Part shown: in pieces, positions 9,533 through 21,500 of the stretch
Position numbering within the stretch: position 1 is the first letter of the stretch
Layout of the letters: the number at the start of each line of letters is the position of its first letter
NCBI GenBank assembly: GCA_016617855.1
Contig: JAECUM010013004.1
Span: 1-64,000, forward strand
Length of the DNA stretch: 64,000 nucleotides
Source of the DNA: Megalonaias nervosa
Lineage: Eukaryota; Mollusca; Bivalvia; Unionida; Unionidae
Reading direction: 5' to 3'
Program-made: the position numbers and the translations under genes
Notes under the pieces: generated by a model
Databases searched by the model: none
The model's input: only the letters and a program-made list of their open reading frames with translations
What the model was told of the DNA's origin: nothing

Positions 9533-12500
9533 GTAGGCATTCGCACTCGAATATTTCATAGCATTTATAAGTAATACGTGTGTTTTTTGCATAATCAAAA
9601 CAGCATAGATTACATTATATATCGTATACTTGTGTAGGGCCTGCTCAACGAGTAACCTAATTTCGATGGAAAGGATCAGTTGTCGATCGTGATCTACAAG
9701 TGTCTAAGGTCTTGGAAAAGTATGGCATTGCAGACGATATCATGCAGTTACTTAGATCCCATTTCTGTGGGATCTTTTTCTGTAATAGAAATTAGAGTCG
9801 TAGATTTGTCTTATCTAATCGGTTGTATCTTTGAATCTCGGAGTAATGCTAAATAATTTTTTTTTTGGGGGGGGGAGGGGGGAATCTATGTATAAACCCA
9901 GTCCTACAATGCAGGAAATCGACCCTGATATTTATGTTTTTGGGGTCGAGGTCTTACATTGTATGACTAATATAAATCATATTTTATGTTCAAAGTATTA
10001 ATGAGTCGTTTTCAGAAATGCTTTCCTTTTTAATCAATTTTAATTTTTAAGGACGGAAAGGTAATATAAAGTTTAAAGCCTTTTTATAATATGTTAATGA
10101 TTTGTTTCCCACAACAGCATGGGGAGGGGGTTAGTCCTACAGTTTAAGCCATCAACCCTGATATTTATGTTTTGGGATTGCCATCTTACTGCCTAAATAA
10201 CAGCATTGTGTAGAATGTTCCCGGGTCAACTGACGGGAATTAGAAGCAAAATTGATTAAGTCAAAGTATTTTTCTTTAATGAAAAGAATATAGATATACT
10301 AATACTGAAGAAAGAGTTGTGATAGTTTTGTCTTGTTCAATATATTTGTCATCCTTTTACCTGATCTTGGCTTTCCAGGGTTTTCCCAGTTCTTCCTCCA
10401 CCATTTATACAGGCTGCCATTTATAGCCTATCTTGTGCTGAAAAATGGTGTTAAACCCTATAACAACAACAACAACCTGATTTTGGCATTCCCTGCTTCC
10501 ATTGCATTCCAGCCAACTAAAATGTCAGCCAACAGAACTTGAAAATAAGTCCATTTGCTTAAGTCAAAATTTGAATTTATTAGGAAAAAGAGAGAGTAAG
10601 TAAAATGCAACTAAAGCAATATGACTTTAATTTTAGAAAAGCATTGATATGGGCTGCCAAGTGTGTGAGATATTCCTTTAAATTTGGTCTCTTGTTCCCC
10701 TGTCAATCGATCGTGGAACACTACATAATGCCATTATTTAGGCAGTAAGAACATATCAGGGTTGTAGGAGTAGGTTGGGTATTCTGACACTTAAGATAAG
10801 ATAAGATTTATTTAATGTCAGCATAATTAAACACAATAATTCAGCATAAGCTTTAATGAGCTCTTTACCAACATTAAAGCAGAAGTTATGGTATTTCTTT
10901 AAATACCTTTCATTTCTTTGTGATTTTGGTAGTATCTCATTTACATATGGCTAAACAAAATTGTGTGTTTCCTATTGCATTGATTTTAAAATTACAGTAG
11001 GTAAGTGTATTGGGTTTTTTTTTAATTTTTATATATATTATAATGATTAGTATTTTTTTTCCTTGGGTGAAATAAGTGCTAGGTTGGGCAACAAACTACA
11101 GGAATGGTTGGCTGAAACACGCATAATTTTTGTTTCCTAACTGGAAGTGGTTGTGATATATATAGACCATTTCATCCCATTGGATTGATACTTGATTGTG
11201 TCGGATCAGACAGTTTTAGGTTAGTTCAGACAAGCTCTCAGGTCTCATGTGATATATGTAGTATTGTTTTATTTAAAATAAAGATATTTTTCCAACATAT
11301 ATAATAGTTAAAACATTTCATAATGAGATTAGCTAATTTACACTCCTGGAGATCGAAAGTTTACTGTGCAATCACATACATTACTATCAGTTAAAAAAGG
11401 AACACTATTGATAAATCCCACTCTCCATCTAGGGATTTTTTTTCTGACAGGAATAAGTGCATATCTTTGGAGTGTACTGTAATGTAACAGCTCACACGAC
11501 AGTTGCTTGTGTTACAAAAGTATATGAATTACATGTTTTACATTCAACCATATAATGAGATAAATCATTGAAATAGTACAGGATGTCAAAAGAAATGGTC
11601 TCTTTTACTGTTATGGAATCTTAACAGGATATATTTGTATGATGATAAGACAGAAAGTGTCTGGTTCGACACACCTGTCTGAATAACCACAACCCCTCTC
11701 TAGTTTTAATGCAGTTATTATGTTAAAGGTCCAGAATGTTGTACTAAGTAACAATGGTCATTTTATTTAGCATTTACACAATTAAACAGTGGTCCAGTAC
11801 AATCTCCTCGATATAACAACTATTATTAATTGATCAGGTTACTGGGTGCTGACATTTTCTGTCACTACACTACTAATAAGGGGAACCTACTCTTTATGTA
11901 TTAATACCTTGGTTATTACAACCCATATTTTCAAATTTGTGAGGTATTAAGTTTATTTTTGTAACTCAGTTTTGAATATAATATTTCTAACTCACTTCTA
12001 GAGTCTTCACTCATCCAGATTCCAAGTTTTCACTGAAGGACCCCCCAAAGGGCCAATTTCTACAATAAGTGAGAGTACACTTGTAGAGTTCAAGACCTAC
12101 AGCTCTGAACTTAACTTGCATATTTTTAGTGTACACTCTGATTATGAGTGTAAATAATCTGTTTTGTTTTCTGCTTTTCAGGAGAGAGGACTTGCGGCAA
12201 GGAAGTTGCTTCACACAACAGTGTTTGCACAGTGCTTTTCACCATGTGGAAAATTTTTGGCTGCAGCCAACAATTTTGGTTACATTGCTGTGTTCAGGTT
12301 TTGATTAGTAAAGTTCATTAGTTTAATCTGCCATGAGAGTTGAGACATGGATATTACATTTACAGTGGAATTATGCTTATCACAGTAACTGACCAGTGAT
12401 TTTAGAGATGGGGATTCTTGGGTAGCTAAAAACAGCTTTAAGAAATGGTGCATTTCTGCAGGTCCCTTATTCGGTCAATGTTACCAGAAAGTGCTTAGTA

Positions 12501-15500
12501 CATTTAAGTAATGTACAATTTGGCGGGGAGGTGGGGTGCAGATATTTGAAACAGAAGTTAAATAACTAAATGCAATATCCTCCATTGTGTGTTGTGAATT
12601 CGTGTATGGTCTAATCTAGAACAGAAAACAAGAAAAGGGAATTCTTGCCTCCATTTGAAAAACATGGGAAATTTCTTTATACATGAAGGATTTCATGAAG
12701 AAATAAAAACAGGGTAATGGTAACAGAATGTTTTCAGACATAGGGCAAGTGGCTTTTAAAACAAAGTCTCTTGCCCTGACTCAAAATCCACTTGCCCAGT
12801 AGGGGCATACTTTTTCACTACTATTTTGACACTGCTAAAACTGATTTACTGTAAGTAAAAATAACACACATTAAAAAAGCTTTAAACTGGCTGATTTTTT
12901 TTGTAGATTCAAATTTTGTGATTCGTTCATTACATTGTACTGTGGATGTGTCACAGTTACAAAAAATATGCCATGTTCCAATAGAACCAGCACTTACCCA
13001 GTCTTTGAACTAAACAGATTAAACTACATTGTCATTATCTTGCTTTTTTTAGGGTGAAAAATATTGCATAATATTGGAGGCTTTTATAGGTTGATAATCC
13101 ACATTGTCAAACAGTCACTTAGGTACTGCTCAATACATTTGACTAGTAATACATTACCAAGTCAGCATGAGCAGGGAATAGCTAATTGTTATTCATATAC
13201 AGTAGAACCTGTCATGAGCGACCTCTGCTATGAGCGACCACCTGTCATGTACGACCACAATCGTAATGCACGGATTGATTTTATTATATAAACGCTCTGC
13301 TATGAGCGACCACCTGCTGAACGCGACCAGCGACTGCGATATCTTGGCAAAATGTGCATTTCGACACTGCTATGAACGACCGCATCGCAAAAAACGAGGA
13401 TAAACTCCACCAACCTTTGTTTAATTGCTGTAAGAACGACCGTTTATACCGTTCCAAATATATAAAAAAAAATGAAAAAAAAAATAGGCTGGCTACCGAT
13501 CTCTGATCTTTTTTATTTGCTAGGCTTGTCTTGTTTTACAGTTTCTGTCGAAAACCAGACTAAAGTATATGGAGATTATTTCCTAGTCTGGTTCCCTGCT
13601 TCATGTGCTCCTTGTGTTGTTCTCCGTTATTTGTATAGGGGTGAGGAAATCAGAAAGCATACAAAGCAGGGAACCAGACTAATTATTCCCGTAATTAACC
13701 TGCTTCCGGCCTTTGTAGGACCTGGCATCCCTATGACGACTGTATCGCGAGAACTGACAGACACCAGTGACCTTTATGTAATCAATTATTACAACGACCG
13801 CTTGATTAGTATCGATTGTTCTGATCAAAAACAAATATCAAAAGAATATTTAAAAAAAGGATTGTTGCTACCGGTGATAGATGCTACAGTCCGTAAACCA
13901 GGCTAATGTACATGTCATGAAATGCCGTTGAAGTGTCAAAGTTGACGTAGTGGTCGCGTATATTGTTTGTCTCGAGTTAATCGGTATTGCCGGGGGTGAA
14001 TAAGGTCATTGTCTATTAAACCAGCAAGAGAGAATCATTTGTGGGATTCGATTGATAGTGCTCAAGACTTGTGATGTTTGTTCCCCCCCCCCATGTTAAG
14101 TGATGACATCCCAATCACAAAGCTGTCGTCTATTCAAGTTGCTGCGACCGGGTTACACACTTTGCTTACAGAGTTAATCCCTGTATGTCATCTTTTAATG
14201 AAGCCGTTGACTTTTGTCACTGAGTAAATGGTCCTGTTTCTGAATGAGATAATTGTTTCTTTTTATTTCATTAATTGTTAGATATGCAATGCACATGTAT
14301 AGATTTTTCATATTTTCCCACAGCCACCGTCTTTACGTTCGATATTACAACTGAGCACTAATAATTTTAACACCTAGAATTTTAATAACAATGGACGAAC
14401 CTCCAACTAAAAAGAGACAAATTTTAATGCTGGAGAAAATAATTATTGTAACTGAAAGAAGTGAAAAAGTGCAGACCACTCGCAAAAAAGCGGTTTAAAT
14501 GTTGGTAAAACAAATTTAGGTTGTTATAAAGGAAAACGAGTAATTCAGAAACAATTTCATATGCTAAAATATGTGATCTTCAAATGTAAATGTGATTTTA
14601 TGTTTAATGATAGAAGTATATCTTTATTACAATATAATTTTGTTTTTAGATGAATGCATACAATATTTTAGCAACAACTACTAATAAAGAATAGAATATA
14701 TGTACAGTGATTGTGGTTATTTGTCTTGAAATTATTCTGAAACTGGACCTTGGAAACGTATTTTTGTACAAACCTGCTATGAAAGACCACCTGTCTTGAG
14801 AGACCGCTTTTTGTTGGCAGAAGGGGCAGTCTCTCATAACGGGTTTTACTGTACAATGGGTAATTATAGGTAAAAGTGCTCAAAATATCTGACAGCCTGA
14901 CATCTGGGGCTCCTCTAACTTTAGATCAGGCCCGTCCTGTATTCTAAATGAGGGGCCCATTGGGCTTGTCAAAAATATTTTAATTTGCCTTACGAAACAT
15001 TGATTGCGCTGATGAAGTGTGTAAATGTATTTGCAAAATGTTGACATACCTGCCATAACATGGCGCAATCTAAATTAGATTACCACTGTCCTAACATGAA
15101 ATTTAGATCTGATTTTAATCAGATTGAAGAATGGCGTGCCATGCTAAAAATACAATTTTGTACTCCAGACACAGTCGTGTTTCCAGAAAACACAATTTTC
15201 AGTAATCTTAAAAAAAAAAACATCAAAAACACCCTCCACTACTTTCAGTATATGCCCATTACATGTAGCATGTATAAACGGAAAACAGTCACGATTGGAG
15301 CTGATGTCAAACTATCACATGGGCAGTTTAAATAGTGGCAATTAAAGGAAAAGAGGTCAGGAATAAACCATTTCACATATTACTTAACTGGCTGACAGTA
15401 GCTAGAGAGATGTGTTTGAAGGCTGCAGTGGGTGAGCCCATTGTGCTAATTTGCATAGGTAAGATCCTTAGGATTAGGAAGTGGCACAACTCATTATAGG

Positions 15501-18500
15501 TAAATCAAAGAGATGCTAGATACATTTACAAGAACAAAAGCTATTACATATTATTGCCTTGGATGAGAATGTTTAAGCCATATGTATTATAATTTTGACA
15601 AGTTTGTAAACAGCAGCAACGTTTCTTTGAAGTAAGATTTTACTGCATATATAAAATGCAAAGCATGATCATTTCAGTTGTTGGAATAGGGTTCACAAGG
15701 AGGATCATATGATCATAAACAACATTGTACAAGATTAATCATCGACGATGCTGAACTTGATTTCATAATTGCTGATACAACATAGAGGCACATTTATAAG
15801 TCAGAATAATGTTTACTTATCGAACGAAACTAAATTAGGTACATTTGTGAGCTACACTGATGGTGACTCACCACAGTTTACTCATTTAAGATCTTCGATG
15901 CTCGCATACATTTTTAAACTGATTTTTAGGAAGCAATTACCTATCAGCAAAGCCAACAAAAATAAATTTCAGAACTCTTTGTTGACTGAGTTTTACTTTG
16001 TGAAGCGGGCCAGTGTAACAATGAACACTAATGATACTTGCTTTACCTTCAAACCCCTTTGAACCCTAGCTGTTGCAACATATTGTGACATTATTAGAAA
16101 AGGTGAAATTTTGGGCATGTGAAAATTGGGATCCGGGCTTGTGGAATTTCAGTCAGGGCTTGTGAGTTTATTTAAGTCACCATCCCTGGGCCTGTGATAA
16201 AAATATTTTTCTTTGAGCACTGGGTGATATATATACAGATCAGGGATGGCCCTGGGTTTAAACAAGTTGTCGCCAAAAAATTGTCAACCTCAATATTTTG
16301 TCGCCAATTTTCAAAAAATGGCGCCATTTTCATAATACAGTACTATCATTTTATCTCATTATCCTCGGGACCAAGGTAATAATGTCAGTATAAGTGGATG
16401 TTTAGATAAGTGGAGGGGGGGGCTGAAAATAAATTTGAAATTTCGCATACAAATGAAATTTCAGGAGATGACCTGCCATCAGTGACTAGGATTTACGCAG
16501 AGAAAAAAATGGAAATTTCGATTAAATGAGGACAGCTAGTCTGAAATACACTTGTATATTGACAACTTACATTTGTGTAGTACACTCCACAATGTGTTAA
16601 ATAATAAACATGCATATGAAAAATCCATGAATTTGAATGTTAGAAAATTCATGTATCTGTCAAATCCTGTTAGAAAACACAACTAAAACATGTATAAAAA
16701 AACGGTAGTCCTCATTTGATCGTCATCCCATTGTCATCAAACACATTTCACGAAACAATTCACTTTGATATTTATCATCCAAGTAGCATGTTGCTGTATA
16801 GTTGTTTATATGCTACATGTACATGTACTTAAATTGGCCTAGATTTTGGTCAGCCAGAGACAACTACCATGATGCCAAGGCTACCAAAGGGATGAGGCTA
16901 TTCACAGGGAAATGAAAACGTGAAAAATTAAAAAGTTTTAACATTCTTGCAAGATGTCCCACCTTCATTTAACTCAACAGCCAGATATCTATTCTTCAAA
17001 ATATTGGAACTTTAATTTGGGTTTTAAATCGACATTTTTAGTGATCGTAATCATGAACTTTTTTGTTGCAAACAGGAAACTTTCACGGCACAATAGATAT
17101 GTTCCAATCACAATGAAAAATGAAACAATGCTTTTATTTAAGTTTGTTGACAACTTTCTTTGATCAAAGATCTTCGGCTTGCTTTGATGAAGGTTCATGT
17201 GTTAATGAAGGCACTGCTGAAGGCGCTTTTTGAAGGACCAAACAAATGCCCATTTCTTACTGCTGCGGCAACATCAAATAATTGTAAAACATTGATGGAG
17301 ACAGAATTTTTTTTTTCATTTGCTTAGTATATATGTACAGAATGATTGATGCTTCAAATGTAATCAGTTTTCTTTAAAGTTTCAGCAAAACTTTTGTTTC
17401 TGGTACATTTTTCAAAAAGGAAAAACCTGCTATCGTCTGATAGATTGTAGTCTCTTCAGAGATGATCGAATGTAGCTTGTCAGGTAGCATGACTATTTGG
17501 GTTATATTGAAGCACTGAGTACTAAGGCCAGACATCAGCATAAGCGAATTATGATCTGACAATGATGTGTTAGGGTGGTTTGTCAATATGAACAAATGAT
17601 TTGTTTATGTAACAATAGATTCCAGAGCAGTTTATATCCAAGTCTACAGCTTCCTGTCATAGTGCCTTTGAATTTCTCAACTGCAAACCCAAGACTGTAT
17701 ATACAATTTTTAACGGTAAAAAATGTTGTCAGCAAAATGATCACCAGATGGTATCTTTTGTCGCCAATAAGGACAAAAATCGTAATTTGCGACATTGGCG
17801 AAGCCCAAAGCGATTCCTGTACAGATAACAGATACAATACTATATCTCATGTGTCAGTTACATGATTTGCTTTGTACATATACTTTTATGACTGTTGATG
17901 CAATTAAGCAGACAGTCTAAATAAGGTGGGGACTTACAAATTGATCCCCAGCAGGGAAGTGAATATTAACAATGTACCAGTCTGTAAACTTAAAAATGAA
18001 AATGATGCATTTTGTCAGCATTCTCAAGGTTTCTTTTGGTCAAATTAAATAAGACTTCTTTTTGTCAAACCAAAGGGCAACTCACTAAGAGTGAGAGAGA
18101 TGCCCTATCATGATTTAGAGGGGCCCTGGGCATCAAGCTATCCAAATTGTTTAGCTCTGTTGATTTAAAAATATTATGTGCAGTTTTCATGCTTTTAGTT
18201 GATTGTTCAGTTTGAGTTTTTAGAACTGAAAGCAAAACATCTAGCTTGTATAGTCATGTTGCTGTAGTCTTGAAGTCTGTATCATGATGGGCATAAGATC
18301 AATGTAGTCTTGAAGTCTGTATCATGATGGGCATAAGATCAATGTAGTCTTGAAGTCTGTATCATGATGGGCATAAGATCAATGTAGTCTTGAAGTCTGT
18401 ATCATGATGGGCATAAGATCAATGTAGTCTTGAAGTCTGTATCATGATGGGCATAATATTGATGTAGTCTTGAAGCCACCATGATGATAATGTTGTTATA

Positions 18501-21500
18501 TCTGCCTCACCAGCATAAGAGGTAACATCACAACTCAGTTCTCTAGTGAGATACAGCATGTTTTTGAAACCCTCATTATGAGAAAGTTTGTATTGTGATA
18601 ATAATACTCTAGTGTACTACAAGAAATAAAATGTCAGTTTTGCAACTTGATATGGTGACATAATTTTTATATAATTACTGTTGTGAAAACAAAAATAATA
18701 TGTTTGATATGTCGGTCATCTACATAAGACGTATGTTTGCTTATATTTTAATGTCTTTGATGCTTAATGATTAATATTTTTTATTATAGTGATAGGAAGT
18801 GGTAAGCTTCTTTAGAATACAGATATATCCAGTCTTCCTAAAACTTTCAGCTGATCTATTTATTAACCTATCTGTCTGTTTTCTAAATTCATTTTAATAC
18901 TTTACAGCCTGGAAGCAGCTTTGGCTCCTGCGGCCACAGATATTTCAAAGAATCCCATCTACACATTTAAAGGTTGGCATTATTAGATATACCATATTTT
19001 ACTGGATGATTTAAATTGGTAGTTGTAGATACCTAGTTTATGTCTCAGGTATTCTTTCCAGAGTAGCTGCAGTTTTCATTGGTTAACAGATTCCAATCAT
19101 ACCATAGGATCAGCACAGCTTGGCTACCATGGTGTGTGATTGGGCTAGGCGCTTTCCTCCAGTTGCTTCATTGTGAAAGAACCTACTTGTGTTTAAGTGC
19201 AGTAAGACAATAAACCAAACTCAAACACTACTAGGAAAGTGATACCTTTGTTTCATCAAGCTATGTATTTGAGAGAAATGAGACTGAAATATGGAAAACC
19301 ATACCACTTTCCTGGCAGCAGCAGTTGCATTATCAACAGTGTTCAGGTTTTAATCTTAAGGTTTTTGGAAGTCATTTATATTCTTCAGTTATTCAGTTGA
19401 AACAATAGTAAAAATATAACTACATTGATATCAATTATTTATGTGGGTCTCAGTTTTCATGGTTTTGTTTTAAAAAAATAAGACCTTTTCAAGGGTACTT
19501 AAATTTGTGGTTGTGCTTGTCAAAGTTTGCATTATTTGTGGGTACTTAATTTCATGGAATAACCATACAAATGCCCCAAAAAAAAATACAAAAGAATAAA
19601 AATTTTGCCAGCAAAAAGTGGCAGTCACTTCAATGGTTACAACAACACTACCACCTGTATGAGCACAAATCAGACACCTGTCATGATAATCACTTTCACT
19701 GAACATCAGTGGGAGGCAACAATCAACAACACTAAGTTAATTTGTTATTTAAACACATGTTTATGATCTCTTCCTTAAAACACTGTCCATGAAGTTGCAC
19801 CATCAAAACCATCTGATGTCCAAGGCATTAATACAATGACTTGTGAGTTTTAAAATACTTCTTAGATCTCCATTGGTTTGGATAATAAAAATTTTTTCCT
19901 TGTAAAATATGTTTCTTCGAGAATACCTACCCAGTCATAATACCTTAGGAGAACTACTACTGCCTCACAAATTCAGCCCTCCCAGATACTACTTTTGGCT
20001 CAAGGGAGCTAAAAGTTGTCTGCCATTGTGGCAGTTGGCAGTTGAGAAGAGTGATCTCCATTTATGTTTAAGACTTGGTGGCAAAGTCTAAGAATATGTC
20101 AGTTACTACTGGAGTGGAAGGCATGCTCTCTGCGGTGAGGTCAGGAGGGTGTATGTGTATTATTATTGGGTAAGTATTCTCGAAGAAACATATTTTACTA
20201 GGAAAAATTGGTTTCTTCTTCAAATATGTTACCAATCATAATACCTTAGGAGAATAGGTAAGAGGTGGAGGGAGGTACATCCCCTTACCATCTCTGGTCC
20301 CCTAAGGTACTTGAGACAGCTTCTTGGTAACCCGACTGGAGGGGACTCCATCTGTCGGGGCACGGCTTCAAAATGGAAAAATTTCCCACTGCAAATCCAG
20401 CAGAAGTTGTGAAGCCATATCTTATGAAGTTGTTGATCGATCTGAAAGGGTAACCTATTGAGCTGCTGATACAGGTCCTACCAGATTGAATTGGAACCTC
20501 AGGGATGACAGATCTTGGAGATAAAAGCTAGAGAATGTGGACTCCAATCTTCATCCTACAGCCTGAATGATGTCAGTTAGTGAACAGTTCCAGTCTGATG
20601 CAATGTTGGTGGCATCTGCTCGAACCTGTTGAGATGAAGTGCATAATAAGTTCATTGAGCTAGGATTAATATCCTTTATGCTAAGCAAATAACCCCCTTA
20701 CTCCAGGGCATGATAGTCTGTTCTGATAGATCTTCCTGTCCTTTAATGAGAAGAAGAAAGAAGTGAGATCTCTCTTGACACAATGACTCTATTCTTATTA
20801 AAGTATCACCTGAAAGCCCAGACTGAGTCTTTTAGGTAGCCTTTAGTTGATGTGTCCAGATGAGACAGAGGGTTCATGACAAAAGTTTAGTTACCCATGA
20901 AAGGGAGACGATTTACAGTGATGAAAGAGAATGCTGTCATGAATAAGACTGACCTGTCTTGTTGAAATTTGCATGTAATTCAGGTCTGCTGATGGGGCAT
21001 GTATTTCATGAATTCTGCCTACAGTCACTAACACCATGAGGAAGCAGATCTTTTAGGAAAAGGAGCACCATAGATGCCCTTGAAATCAGTTCGAAAGGTG
21101 TCTTATCCAGCCAGGTTAATACCCAAGATAGGTTCCGCTTTGGGCATAGGGTTAACATTTTTGACTGTGTTTACATGAAGTTGGTGAGAAGGTTGGACAA
21201 GTCCTGGGTTTGCCCGATTTCCTCTCATGATGATGAAAGGTGTCTGCGATCATGGAGCATTAGCCTTTGATCGTACTCAGTGCTAACTTGCTCTCTTCAA
21301 AGAACCAGATGTGGAAATTAGCTATCTGCGGTATCGCGATATAAATTCCTGGGGAGGCAAGATATGTTCGTTCACGCACCATTGGATGAAAATGTGCCAT
21401 TGGACTTCATATGCTTCAGTGTGGAGAGCCGTCGTGCCTGAGCGATTCTCTCCATGACTGGTTGCGCAAATGACAAACATGTATGTGGCTTTGTTGATGA

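Larger units (their letters stand above)
13200..14851 (+). mobile_element. Pogo/Tigger-like Tc1-mariner DNA transposon, degraded
   Basis: The left end CAGTAGAACCTGTCATGAGCG and the inverted right end CAGTAAAACCCGTTATGAGAG form the TIRs. Both are flanked by TA (13198-13199 and 14852-14853), the mariner-superfamily target. Several GAGCGACCACCTG-like units repeat inside the left end and again near the right end, as expected for transposase binding sites. At 14391-14500 a short frame reads [20 protein letters not shown] then TTRKKAV. This is like the N-terminal psq/CENP-B helix-turn-helix of pogo transposases, and it breaks at a TAA. No DDE domain is readable. A MITE is nested at 13586-13679. Confidence 0.75.

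Noticed and set aside
9665..9690. Alternative THOC6 start MERISCRS (human THOC6 also begins MER)
   Set aside because: Stops after eight codons without a usable in-phase donor. The similarity is by chance.
13472..13906. 144-residue open frame
   Set aside because: It runs through a nested MITE and the interior of a pogo-like element and has no recognisable domain.
14082..14092. C/G homopolymer runs (also at 990-1002, 3931-3940, 9866-9880)
   Set aside because: Ordinary short mononucleotide tracts with no other signal around them.
18263..18482. CRISPR-like array
   Set aside because: The units are contiguous with no spacers, in an animal intron: a minisatellite.
19080..19235. Possible additional SINE
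   Set aside because: The tail-like end is suggestive, but there is no pol III box pair and no target-site duplication.
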